Source: Aphidius gifuensis | Lineage: Eukaryota; Arthropoda; Insecta; Hymenoptera; Braconidae | Reading direction: 5' to 3' | DNA: 64,000 bases | Assembly (NCBI RefSeq): GCF_014905175.1 | Contig: NC_057793.1 | Span: 16,952,173 to 17,016,172, forward strand | In this document: positions 11,216-22,068 of the stretch, piece after piece | Position numbering within the stretch: position 1 is the first letter of the stretch | Layout of the letters: every line of letters begins with the position of its first letter | Translations under genes and position numbers: made by a program | Notes under the pieces: generated by a model | Seen by the model: the letters and a program-made list of their open reading frames with translations, nothing else | What the model was told of the DNA's origin: nothing | The model's database searches: none

Positions 11216-13427
11216 ACATTGGCTGGGGATGAACCTATCCCATTACCAATTAAAATGGTGGTTGACATTTACAACCAATTACAACTTTTAAATGATTTAT
11301 CTTTAAAAGACATACAATATTGAAAAGATACAACAAGTATATGCAATTACATGGCTTTTGTGATGCCAGTGAAAAAAGCATATGGGGCTTGTATTTATCT
11401 CAGGTCCATTGATACAAAAGGTAAGTTTACACACACCTTTTATATTGCCAAGGGCACCATAGCTCCTCTCAAGACACTATCAATCCCTAGATTGGAATTA
11501 TGTGGAGCATTATTACTTGCTTCGCTTTATACAACAATAATTAAAGCAATACACATAACAATAGATGACACATATTTGTGGTCAGATTCTACAATTGTTT
11601 TACACTGGCTAAGAAAAGAGCCAAGTGTTATGAAAACATTCGTGGCAAACAGAATTGCCAAAATACAAGAAAAAACAAAAACAACACAATGGTGCCATGT
11701 ACGTACACATGACAATCCTGCTGACCTGATTTCAAGAGGTCAACTACCTGAAGAATTCATCAAAACAACAACATGGCAACATGGGCCGTCTTGGCTGTGT
11801 GAAGATCCAGATGGCTGGCCGAAATTCGAGATGACCGAGGGTTGCAGTCTACCTGAGCTCAAGAACAACACATGTCTCAACACAATTACAACAAGTGCAG
11901 CACAAACACAAGTAAATATAAACAATAAAAATGATTACAATATTTTAACTCGTTATTCATCTTGGAATAAATTACAAAATGTTATTGCATATTGTTTGCG
12001 AATGAAAACAAACAACAAGAATACTAGTTATTTAAAAATCAATGAGATTGAATATGCTACTAATACAATAATTAAACTAGTACAAAAAGAAATATTTTTT
12101 GATGAATTAAAAATTCTAGAAAATCAAAGACAATTAAATCAAAAAAGTAAATTAATTAAACTCACTCCATTTATTGATAAAAATGGATTATTGCGAGTAG
12201 GAGGGCGATTACAAAATGCCTCTATTCTATACAATCAAAAGCACCCGATTATTTTACCTAAAAATCATCATGTAACTTCATTAATAATTAAACATGAACA
12301 TAAAGTAAATTTGCATACTGGCACTCAAGCCACGCTATATGCTGTAAGACAACAATATTGGCCAATTGATGGTCGCAATCAAGTAGGTAAAATAATACGT
12401 ACTTGTACAACATGTCTACGAGCACAGCCTCGTACAATTGATTACCTGATGGGCAATCTACCAAAAGCTAGAGTCAATGAAGCAATTCCATTTACAATAG
12501 TTGGAGTTGACTTTTGTGGACCTTTTTTAGTCAAAGAAAAGAAAGAAAGAAATAGAATAAAGGTAAAAATATACGTAGCAGTCTTTGTATGTCTCGTCAT
12601 CAAAGCTGTACATCTAGAAATGGTCAGTGATTTAACTACAGATTGTTTTATTGCTGCTTTAAAAAGATTTGTAGCAAGACGTGGTTACCCGACTGATATT
12701 TATTCAGACAATGGTTTAAATTTCATAGGGGCCAACAATGAATTAATTAGATTACAAGATCAATTAAAATCAAACGATGCACAAAATAAATTACAAGAAT
12801 TTTTTAACACAAGAAAAATTCAATGGCATTTTACGCCACCACTTTCTCCACATTTTGGCGGACTCTGGGAAGCCGCAGTAAAGTCATTTAAACATCATTT
12901 TAAAAGGGTTATTAAACCAGATATTTTATTATCACAAGAAGAATTTAATGCACTAATTATTGAAGTTGAAGCAATTTTAAATTCTCGTCCATTAACGCCT
13001 ATATCAAGTGATCCAAACGATCTCACAGCGTTATCACCTGGACATTTTTTAATTGGACATGCTCTCACAACTATAAGAGATCATGACTACAACAACATAC
13101 CCATGAACAGGTTGTCTAGATAGCAACTGATTGAACAAATGAAACAAGAATTTTGGCAACGTTGGCACAATGAATATCTCAACGAGATGATCAACCGCAG
13201 TAAGTGGAACAAAGACAACAACAACATAGAAATAGGCGATGTGGTCTTATTGAAGGAAGACAACATTCCACCTCTGCATTGGGCATTGGGTCGAATCATC
13301 GAGACGCATCCTGGGACGGATGGTATTGTCCGTACGGTCACCATCAAAACAGCAAAGTCTACCTACAAACGCAACGTCAAGAAAATAGCACCCCTGGTTC
13401 CTTGTGACCCAGAATGACATTAGAATA
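11216..13427 (+). pseudogene. BEL/Pao pol, RNase H and integrase (two pieces split by a stop)
   Basis: The large open part 11351-13123 (590 codons) contains RNase H (ELCGALLLASL with Glu, LWSDSTIVLHWL with Asp, NPADLISRG with Asp) at residues about 45-135. The integrase zinc domain (H...H and CTTCLRAQP) follows at about 315-360, then the integrase core with VDFCGPF, YSDNGLNFIGANNEL and FGGLWEAAVKSF, giving the D, D, E triad. A TAG at 13121-13123 interrupts a conserved W codon position before the C-terminal part (13139-13417), which has the WALGRIIETHPGTDGIVR segment typical of Pao integrase tails. 11216-11350 is frameshifted linker. Confidence 0.85.
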
Positions 13428-13494
13428 AATTAAATTTACATTTACTAACACTTTTTTCTGTTCTAGATATTTAAGTTGATCGGCCGACCTCTCA

Positions 13495-13506
13495 ACGGGG
13501 GGAGAA
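13495..13506 (+). other. Polypurine tract of BEL/Pao element
   Basis: ACGGGGGGAGAA directly precedes TGTT of the 3' LTR, the position and composition expected for plus-strand priming. Confidence 0.85.
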
Positions 13507-14574
13507 TGTTCCGGGTCGAACCATATGTCTGTCGGTCCCAGACTGACCAGATTTTTATTCTTTTTATTTTTTTAAACAAAATACAATAAGTTGATAAGTT
13601 TTAAACATTACTCTGTTTTTTATGGCTAGATCACGAGATCATACAATTTCAAATAACATATGACTAACAATTTTGGTTTATATTTTTTCTAAAATATTTT
13701 AAACAACGATTTAATTTATTTACTTTTAATAGCTTTTTACAAACTCGAATATTCCCACACATGGTCAACTCATGCATAGACTTTTGAGTAAAATTCACGT
13801 AACAAATAAAACCATAAACTCAAGTTTCTCTTTGGTACTATTATAACATATTTTTTAAAACATTATTTGTCAAGAATTAGAGAAAATCTCACATCTGTCA
13901 AACAACTGCACTAACGTATTTTCGATACACAGAATGATCGTAAAATCGACAATAAAAAGTAAATTTATAACTTTTTAAAATAAACTAAATTCATGAAAAC
14001 GTCTTGGACTTTCCGGTCGTAAAATCTATATTTTTTATTTACACATGGTATTTTTATGTCACCCTTTGGAGCACTCAAGGCCCAATTTCATGTCTAAAAA
14101 TCCCACCACCTACACATAGTTTTTTTACCCTCTCTTGAACTAATTTTTGACCAATTAAAACTAATTTTTAACTAAGTATACACCCATTTTTTGGACTTAA
14201 CAATTTTCAACAAACTGAGAAATCAGTTGCTCTTCAACACTCGTTTACGTAACATCTCTAATTAATATTGATTCGCGTACAACGGGATTTCTTTATACTT
14301 ACAATATAAAATAGTAGTGTCTGTCCATGACAACACTTGTTAGAGTCAACTCAATATACAATATACAATACAATTAATTATAATTTTAGTGAAATAATAA
14401 AGTGAATATATTAATAGAATTTAAGCCACAGTGTTTGGATTTATTTAAAGTGTTATTCCTATTATTTCAAGTTACAACCTATCCTCCACATCCTTTGATA
14501 GCCCTGTATCAAACATAAGGCCTTACAACCCTTGTGAAATTATCGTGGTATATTTGGATCCGTGGTGCGATACA
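13507..14574 (+). repeat. 3' LTR of BEL/Pao element
   Basis: Direct repeat of 7114-8183 with a handful of single-base changes and short homopolymer indels. Followed by ATTCT, the right copy of the target duplication (14575-14579). Confidence 0.92.
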
Positions 14575-14579
14575 ATTCT

Positions 14580-14712
14580 TATATAAAAAATGTTCTTACT
14601 ACGAATATCGTTTTTTATTTTTTTTTTAACTGTTTCTATAAAAGTGTCTCATGTTATTTTAAAATAAAACAGAACATTACTTTGTGTTGAATTTTAAAAT
14701 ATGAATTTTAAA
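14580..14712. other. AT-rich gap between BEL element and 28S fragment
   Basis: 133 bases with no gene seen. The adjoining 28S sequence stops abruptly at 14713, so this stretch replaces the missing 28S 3' end. Confidence 0.5.
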
Positions 14713-14727
14713 TATGAACGCTTGGCC

Positions 14728-14774
<47 letters not shown>

Positions 14775-14990
14775 GAAAACTTTTTAAGCCAAAAGGATCG
14801 ATAGGCCATGCTTTGCATACTGAACATCGAGATCAAGCCAGCTTTTGCCTTTTTGCTCTACGCGAGGTTTCTGTCCTCGCTGAGCTGGCCTTAGGACACC
14901 TGCGTTATTCTTTGACAGATGTACCACCTCAGTCAAACTCCCCGCCTGGCAGTGTCCTTGAATCGGATCACGCGGGAGTATAATTTGATC
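14713..14990 (-). rRNA. 28S rRNA fragment (3' third; pseudogene-like)
   Basis: Read on the minus strand this is 28S: GGGGAGTTTGACTGAGG, then ACGCAGGTGTCCTAAGG, CAGCGAGGACAGAAACC, TCAGCAAGAGGTGTC and TTACCACAGGGATAACTGG. It breaks off after GGCCAAGCGTTCATA, where the normal gene continues with GCGACG. Compared with usual insect 28S, a short block is missing between TTCAGTATGCAAAGC and GGCC, and several C or G positions are changed. It is a truncated, diverged copy. Confidence 0.88.
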
Positions 14991-15353
14991 ATTCAAAAAA
15001 ATTGAAAAAAAAATAAATATTTTTAATTAATTTTTCATATCACTCTTACACGCTTGGCTCTCGAACACCATGACAGTTGGAATTATCAGTTCACAATGCA
15101 TGCGTTCTGCCTAATCTATAATCATATTTAAAGTTTTGGTTCTTATTATCCATGTTCATTTTTATTTATGACTTTTCTTCGCGATCTTCTTTTCAGAGTC
15201 ATTTCACGATCTTAGACACTTTCGTGTTTTTGTTGCGGTGCGTTTCGTGAAAGAATTGAAAGATCACGTTTTCAGAAATCATTTCTGTTTTCGAGTGATA
15301 ATCGTTGCCTATTGTGTGGTAATATCCATGAGCCAGTTCGTTGCCATCTGTTC
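14991..15353 (-). other. R1 3' untranslated region and unresolved 28S junction
   Basis: AT-rich beginning (14991-15045), then mixed sequence to the ORF2 stop at about 15357. No gene recognised. The border with 28S lies somewhere in the first ~60 bases. Confidence 0.5.
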
Positions 15354-18277
15354 ACGTTAGATTATACCAAGTTTCTGACTTTTCTCTAACTGTTTCTTTT
15401 TCAGAACGCTTTTTGTAAATATATTGAACGCGCTCGATAGATTAGAAGATACTAAGTCTGAAGGCTGTACTGGCCAAGTGAATCCGTTCTCTAGAGCTTT
15501 GTCTATCAAAGTTGTTCTTTCTTCGTTGTATAATGTACAGTTTCTCAAAATGTGATCAGGCGTCTCTTCTTTAAATCCGCAACCACATGTTGCTGTCTTA
15601 GTCTGGCCTCTGCTATGAAGTTTCTATTGGAAGTCCCCATGCCTGCTCAGAAATTGGACAGTATAGTGGTTATATTCTTCTTTAGAGATGTACCTGCTTT
15701 TCACAGATAGAAAATAGCTGTATGTTATTCGCCCGTTCTGAGATTTCTCCCATTGCTTCTGCCAAACATCTAATACTATATTTTCAAGGATGTTTTTGGC
15801 TTTGGCTTGATCTTTTTTGTCACTAAGCGAATTGAAAATTGTATTTTTATATTCAAAAGCTATATTCTTACGAATATTATATTCGAGTGCTTTTTTAGTG
15901 ACTTGGAGATCAATTGGAAGTTGGCCTGCTATCACCTGCAAGGGATCTGTTGATACCGTTTTGTATGCTTTGGTGATAAATATCAAACATTCTCTTTGGT
16001 TTCTCGTGAGAGCTATCTTGTCTTTATATTCTAAGCAATCATGCCAGCTGGCAGCTGCGTATGTGACTATGGAGACGTAGAGGCCTCTATAAAGAGTATT
16101 CAATGTTCTCTGTTTTAGTCCCCAATCAGCTTTTGCAACTCTAGAGATTCCTTTGAAGATTGATAAGGCTTTATCAGTTGTTATTTGCACGTGATCGTTT
16201 ACTTTGAGCCTTTGCTGACTTGCTTCTGGGCTATTCCATCGCTTGCCAGCATTTGGATTTTCCTCTCCGAAAGATAACTCCTAACGAGGTTCAATATATT
16301 CGATAGGCACTTTCTTTTATTAAGGTTGGCTATTATTGATGGCCACCAGACATTATCAAACGCTCCTGATATATCAAATGCAATTGCCATGACATACTTG
16401 TCCTTGCTATTTTTCACTATATTTTTCAAGTGAACTATAGCATCATCAGTACATTTTCCGGCTTTAAAACCGTACTGCCTTGGTGAAGAGTATCTGACGT
16501 CGTCGAGGACTGGTCGGAGACGCTTCGAAATCAATTTTTCGAGCCATTTTCCTAATATTGGTAGGAGACATATTGGCCGATATGATTTCGGATCACTCGC
16601 CTCTTTTTCTGGTGATTTCTTTAAAACTACCAGTAGACCAGTCTTCCAGACTTCAGGAAACGTAGCGTATTTCAAACATCCGTTGAACAAGTCATGAAAC
16701 TCTTTACTCAAGCATCCCCAGGACTTTTTTAACATCTCAGTTTCAATCTTGTCTCTGCCAGGACCTTTATTATTTTTAAAGTCAAACAGTGTGGTGGCGA
16801 TTTCTTTTGCTGTAAAAGAAGGTGCCAATATATTCGAAATGTTTGCCTCTGCTCTCCTTTTAGTGGCTTCATGAGTGGATGTTTCGTTTATGTTCGAATC
16901 GTCCGGTATGCGAGTGTTCAATAAGATGTTTGCGGTCTCTTTCCAATCTGGAGAGCTTTCATCACCTTTTTTGATTGTACTCAGGACCTGCTGCGTCTTC
17001 ACCTTTTTTGTTGAAACTTTGTATATCTCTCCCCACAGGTTTTCGTTACCAAGTTTCGTGGCGAGCTTTTGCTGCCATTCACGCTTAGTTTTTCTGATCA
17101 AGTTTTTATAATTAGCATTTTGCGCCCTATACTTGATCTTCAACGATTCGTGGTTATGAGCTCTCGTGTTTTGAGCCATTCTCCTCATTCTGTAGGTTTT
17201 TCTCTTGAGTTTAGAGAGTTCTACGTTCCACCAGGGTACCTTTCTGATAACTTGCCTCCTTCTCGGGATAGACTTCTCAGCGGCTTGCAGTATTATATTT
17301 TCGAGCTGCTTTGCATATGTTTCCACATTCTTGGCACTCATAATTTCTGCATTGCTCAGAGGTCCTTTTATATTAGCTAGTTTCAGTTGGAACTTGCGCC
17401 AATTGGCCGTATCAAGGTTAAACCTTTCTGGGGTTGAATGAGTTAATGACTCGTTTCTTGGCACTTTTCGGATGGATGGCTTTTTAGATTCAAATTTTAG
17501 TACAGTTTCCAAGACATTATGGTCGCTGTCCACTATATCATCTTTAACCATCCATGAAGCGATATTGTTACTGAGATCTTGTGTTACCAGGGTTACATCA
17601 ATATTCGTCTTCTGTCCATTGTGAACTCTGGTATATTGTTGACCAGGTTTGTTCACAATTTCAAGATTGTGTGACGCTATCACTTCCTCAAGAGCTTCAC
17701 CACGTTTGTCAGTGGCTTTGCTCCACCATTTGGTGGATTTTGCATTGGCATCTGCGGCGACCAGTACTTTTTTCCCTTCTAGCGTCCTTAGAATATTTTC
17801 TAATTCGTCTAGATGGGGAGCAATTAATTCCTTTTTATCTGCTTTTGAGCATCTAAAATAGGCACTGATCAAATATATTGAACCAAAAGTACCGGTAACA
17901 CTGGCGCACGCGAAGTTCTCCGAGCATAGTTGGCCTATTGCAAGGATATCAAGATCCTTGCGTCGTATTGCGATGGCAGCGAAGGGTTCTCCTCCTCCAC
18001 CATGTGATACGACTCTCATATTATTGCCAAGCCCTTTGACTTCTCTGCGGAGTGTGTATGGTTCTTGAATAAGGGCCACATCCACTCGTCCAGAATCAAG
18101 CTCCATTCTAATTTCCTCCATAGCCGTTTTTCCCCTGCTGGCATTAATTTGCATAATGCGGAGGGTACTTGGTTTTGGGTTATGATTTCTGTTCACGTGC
18201 CTTAGGTTCTTCCACTCAGAATGCTGAGGTGAAGAGTTGTCCTGTAGGCTAGCCTTTTTAATATATTCGAGGTGCAC
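15354..18277 (-). pseudogene. R1 ORF2: APE endonuclease, reverse transcriptase and C-terminal zinc knuckle (deleted and stopped)
   Basis: Codons from 18277 encode an APE-type endonuclease (LRIMQINASRG, VALIQEPY, VAADANAKS.WWS, SDHNVLETV with the SDH motif) and then the fingers and first palm motifs of a non-LTR reverse transcriptase (SYRPICLLPILGKWLEKL, AFDISGAFDNVWW with the first catalytic Asp). The frame ends at 16199 just after VSKG. Sequence resumes at 16190 well past the palm, so the region with the catalytic F/YADD box is deleted. The C-terminal piece 16190-15624 then meets a TAG, beyond which the same frame continues to 15357 and includes the CCHC knuckle CGCGFKEETPDHILRNC. A living R1 ORF2 has about 1000 codons. 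Confidence 0.88.
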
Positions 18278-18826
18278 TTAGGGATCTGCGGTACAGTCCG
18301 CTACGATAACTCTCAAGTGCCGAGTTACCGAATCCGAGGCTTCACGTATTTTTGTGTTCTGCATTGTAGGATTATATTCAAGTTTTACAGGTGCATAATA
18401 ACCAAGCGTAAACAGTGTTTATTGCAATTAATGAGCCAATCCGTGATAATTCGAGAGTACACATGACCTGTCTTGGTCTTAAATTAAGGATCCATGACAG
18501 GCATGTACGCAAACAGTTTCATTTTCTTGTGAGCGATGCTATTTTGTTGTTATTTTTTCTCGTTTTCACTTGTTTCTTGGACTTTTTCAAAAAGGTCCAC
18601 AGCTAGCGCTGCATAGCATGGTCACATTTTTGTTCTTGCCCGTGCAAGAGGTCTTTATATATTGAAAAAGAGGCTACCCACGGGCACTTGGAGTGTTCGT
18701 CATGATACACTATGGGTTTATAATATTTCATTACTTTTCACGAACTTCCAGTGTTGGTAGTCTCAGGCCAACGGACTCGATCATCGAAGTCACCTTCTCG
18801 AATTGGTCTCTCCCGCCACCCTTTGT
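18278..18826 (-). pseudogene. Remnant of R1 ORF1 end and upstream sequence
   Basis: Just before ORF2 a minus-strand reading of about 30 codons ends VIVADCTADP and a stop near 18280, overlapping the ORF2 start as ORF1 of R1 elements does. Further upstream no Gag-like protein or zinc knuckles are readable, so most of ORF1 has been lost. Confidence 0.45.
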
Positions 18827-19515
18827 CACCGCATCAAGAGACAATTAAATTCCCGCGGTGTAAAAACCAGGAGCGGAAGCCACCTATTCGTTCGTGTGTA
18901 CCTTCGTTATGGTTCCTCTATCACTATAAGTACCGCATAAGAGACAATTAAATTCCCGCGGAGGAATAGGAACAGAGGGATTCTTGTTGGACATATTATT
19001 ATGCTCGTCACGAATACGATGACGGTGCATTTGCATCAAAACGTTATGATGCTCTGTCACTGCAAGTAATTCGAACAGATTGATTTTCTTGCTGTTCTTT
19101 TTAGTGACATGATGTAAAATATGACTTTTAGCTTTAGGAATCCCTGATGGTTTGACCTAAGTTTCCGACTCTCACGTGCAGTTACCTGCGGACGTTGTCA
19201 ATTATTTTACATCTTTGAAGCCCTCCTCTCCCTCTAGAGGTACCGCATATAGAGACATTTCGGATCCCGCGGAGTTTCTGTAGGAAGAGGATAGCCCGCC
19301 AGTTTATCGTGCACTCAACTAACGGACTCGGTCAACGAAATCGCAGACTCGGTCAAATAAACCTTCCCCATCTCCTCGGTACTGCATAATGAGACAATTA
19401 TATTCCCGCAGTGTATAGATCAAGGAATCAGAGAGTGCCTACTTGCTCGTGCGTTTCTACTTATGACTCCTCTCTCCCCATAAGTATCGCATAAAGAGAC
19501 TATTATGTTCCCGCG
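18827..19515 (-). repeat. Five hairpin-prone repeats at the R1 5' end
   Basis: Units at 18827-18860, 18931-18961, 19241-19272, 19380-19411 and 19485-19515 share the plus-strand pattern TACCGCATaagAGACAATTA followed by AATTCCCGCGG. The outer CCGC and GCGG can pair. Units 1-2 and 4-5 are 104-105 bases apart, so a compound block is itself duplicated. Flanks of units 2, 3 and 5 resemble the 28S target (GGrACAGAGG). They belong to the 5' untranslated region of the R1. Confidence 0.7.
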
Positions 19516-19519
19516 AAAA

Positions 19520-19582
19520 GATAGGGACAGAGGAAATCTCGTTAATCCATTCATGCGCGTCAATAATTAGATGACAAGGCTA
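19520..19582 (-). rRNA. 28S rRNA fragment between R2 and R1 insertion sites
   Basis: Minus strand reads TAGCC, TTGTCATCTAATTA, TTGACGCGCATGAATGG, ATTAACGAGATT and CTGTCCCTATC. These are the highly conserved bases from the R2 site to the R1 site. AAATGCC after TAGCC is missing, and a few bases are changed, as in a decayed copy. Confidence 0.85.
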
Positions 19583-19611
19583 TTTTTTTTTCAACCAACC
19601 TACTTCTCTAT
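19583..19611 (-). other. A9 tract at the R2 site, possible R2 scar
   Basis: On the minus strand nine A residues directly precede TAGCC, the exact 3' junction form left by R2 retrotransposons. About 20 bases further on the sequence returns to 28S hundreds of bases upstream. A 5'-truncated R2 with target deletion would explain both facts, but no R2 coding sequence is present. Confidence 0.35.
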
Positions 19612-20753
19612 TAAGCCCGACATGCCCCGCTCCTCAGAGCCAATCCTTATTCCGAAGTTACGGATCCAATTTGCCGACTTCCCTTACCTACATTAGTCTA
19701 TCGACTAGAGGCTCTTTACCTTGGAGACCTGCTGCGGATATGGGTAAGAACCGGCGTGATATCTCGACGTGGCCCTCTCTTGGATTTTCAAGGTCCGAGG
19801 GGAAGATTCAGACACCGCCGCGACTGCGGTGCTCTTCGCGTTCCAAACCCTATCTCCTTGCTAGAAGTTTCCAGGGAACTCGAACGCTTATACAGAAAAG
19901 AAAACTCTTCCTGAATCTCCCGACGGCGTCTCCAGGTCATTTTGGGTTACCCCGACGAGTACCTTTACGAGGGCCCGAATTTCATACGGTTCCACTGCCG
20001 GGTTCCGGAATAGGAACCAGATTCCCTTTCGCCCAATGGGTGTATATTTGTTATATAAAATTTATAAAAAAAATATATAAAAATAACACCAACGTTAACA
20101 TAAGTTTTCACTTAGGGCTTAGGATCGACTGACTCGTGTGCAACAGCTGTTCACACGAAACCCTTCTCCACGTCAGTCCTCCAGGGCCTCGCTGGAGTAT
20201 TTGCTACTACCACCAAGATCTGCACCAACGGCGGCTCCAGGCAGGCTCACGCCCAGACCCTTCTGCGCGACGCTGCGACCCTCCTACTCATCAGGACTTC
20301 ATAATGTAATATATATAAATATTTATTAACATTTCACTTGTCACTGATGGCTGAGTATAGGCACGACGCATCAGCGCCATCCATTTTCAGGGCTAGTTGC
20401 TTCGGCAGGTGGGTTGTTACACACTTCTTAGCGGATTCCGACTCCCATGGCCACCGTTCTGCTGGCTTAAGCAACCAAGGCCTTTCATGGTATCCCATAA
20501 ACGTCGATTTTGGCGCCCTAACTCAGCGTTTGGTTCATCCCACAGCGCCAGTTCTGCTCACCAAAATTGGCCCACTTGGCACTCTGATCCGAAATCTCAT
20601 GGCTTTATATATTCAAGCAAGCCAGAGATCCCACCCATTTGAAGTTTGAGAATAGGTTGAGGTCGTTTCGGCCCCAAGGCCTTTAATCATTCGTTTTACC
20701 AGATGAGACTCGAAAAAATATATTATAAATTGAGTTGCCAGCTATCCTGAGGA

Positions 20754-20790
<37 letters not shown>

Positions 20791-22068
20791 AGTCTTTCGC
20801 CCCTATACCCAGTTCCGACGATCGATTTGCACGTCAAAATCGCTACGGACCTCCATCAGGGTTTCCCCTGACTTCGTCCTGACCAGGCATAGTTCACCAT
20901 CTTTCGGGTCCCAACGTGTATGCTCTGGGTGCACCTCTTTTTAAAATAATCGAAATTATTATAAAAATGAGATGCCCTGGGAATGCGAATTAATATCGTA
21001 ATATAAATTATCTTCCCATTAATTATACAAGTATAATTTTTACTTTCATTACGCCTTTAGGTTTAATTATATTTATTTTTTATAGATGAAAAATAATCGA
21101 AATGACTTGCATATTGGTTAGACTCCTTGGTCCGTGTTTCAAGACGGGTCCTGAAAGTACCCAAAGCAATAGCATCGCCGACAGGTATTTTTATTTATAA
21201 TAAAATAAGTCAGTTCTAGAACACCGTAAATAGCCAACAGCTGGCACAATTTTTATTAGACAGCACAAAGACTGTAAACTAATAAAAAAGGCCTCGCTTG
21301 CGACGGGTAGAGAACGCAAAAATATATTATTATGCGACTTAATACCATACGATTACCGTCAAATACTTGATTAGAAAACACAAATTGGTCTTTATACATT
21401 AAAATAAATTAATATATAAAGTCTAATCCAATTTGGTCGTAAATCAACATTTAACGAGTCGCGATGTCCTACTAAGGAAGAAGTGCACAATGACAATGTA
21501 AAACAATAAAATAATATATATATGTATGAAAACTTTTTTAATATAAAATTAAAAAATTTTAACATATCATAATATATATTAATATTAAACATATTTTATG
21601 AATCTTCCCATTCGATCTTTTGGGTTTCTCAGGTTTACCCCTGAACGGTTTCACGTACTCTTGAACTCTCTCTTCAAAGTTCTTTTCAACTTTCCCTTAC
21701 GGTACTTGTTCGCTATCAGTCTTGTGGTCATATTTAGCCTTAAATGGAGTTTACCACCCACTTAGAGCTGCACTCTCAAGCAACCCGACTCTAAGGAGGA
21801 ATTCTCCCGAAATGTATTTTAGTTGTTACGGGCCTGGCACCCTCTATGGGTAAATGGCCCCATTCAAGATGGACTTAAACACAAAATAACATTACGGGAT
21901 AAATGAATCCTCCCAAACACTACATTTCCCAGTGGCAAAAACCACGGGATTCAGTGCTGGGCTTATTCCTGTTCGCTCGCCGCTACTAAGGAAATCCTAG
22001 TTAGTTTCTTTTCCTCCGCTTAATAATATGCTTAAATTCAGCGGGTAGTCTCACCTACTCTGAGGTCG
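19612..22068 (-). rRNA. 28S rRNA 5' part (about 2.4 kb)
   Basis: Minus-strand start at 22068 (CGACCTCAGAGTAGGTGAG, ACCCGCTGAATTTAAGC, GCGGAGGAAAAGAAACTAAC). It contains core helices with AT-rich expansion segments near 20045-20100, 20300-20335, 20945-21080 and 21390-21600. It ends with GGATCCGTAACTTCGG and AAGGATTGGCTCTGAGG. A deletion then jumps to the R2 site. The AT-rich expansions are typical of many Hymenoptera. Open frames crossing it are not genes. Confidence 0.93.

Larger units (their letters stand above)
7114..14574 (+). mobile_element. BEL/Pao LTR retrotransposon, full length but coding-defective
   Basis: Complete structure: 1070-bp and 1068-bp direct LTRs, primer-binding site at 8189, gag, pol (protease, reverse transcriptase, RNase H, integrase), polypurine tract at 13495 and a 5-bp target duplication. 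The LTRs differ at roughly a dozen positions by eye (about 1%), so insertion was fairly recent. pol nevertheless has several stops and frameshifts and gag has an internal gap, so the copy may have been defective when it moved. Confidence 0.93.
14991..19519 (-). mobile_element. R1-type non-LTR retrotransposon in 28S (dead copy)
   Basis: A minus-strand element with endonuclease/reverse transcriptase ORF2 sits in 28S. At its 5' end the adjoining 28S reads CTGTCCCTATC and then leaves the rRNA sequence, which is the known R1 insertion site. At the 3' side about 250-300 nt of 28S expected after the site are missing, so the exact 3' junction near 14991-15060 is uncertain. ORF1 is nearly gone, ORF2 has an internal deletion and a stop, and the 5' region holds short repeated units. 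Confidence 0.85.

Noticed and set aside
17069..17861. Plus-strand frames of 70-100 codons
   Set aside because: Shadows of the R1 ORF2 on the minus strand.
19671..20649. Several plus-strand open frames of 60-150 codons
   Set aside because: They are antisense to clear 28S rRNA sequence. The same holds for 14784-14996, which is sense 28S.
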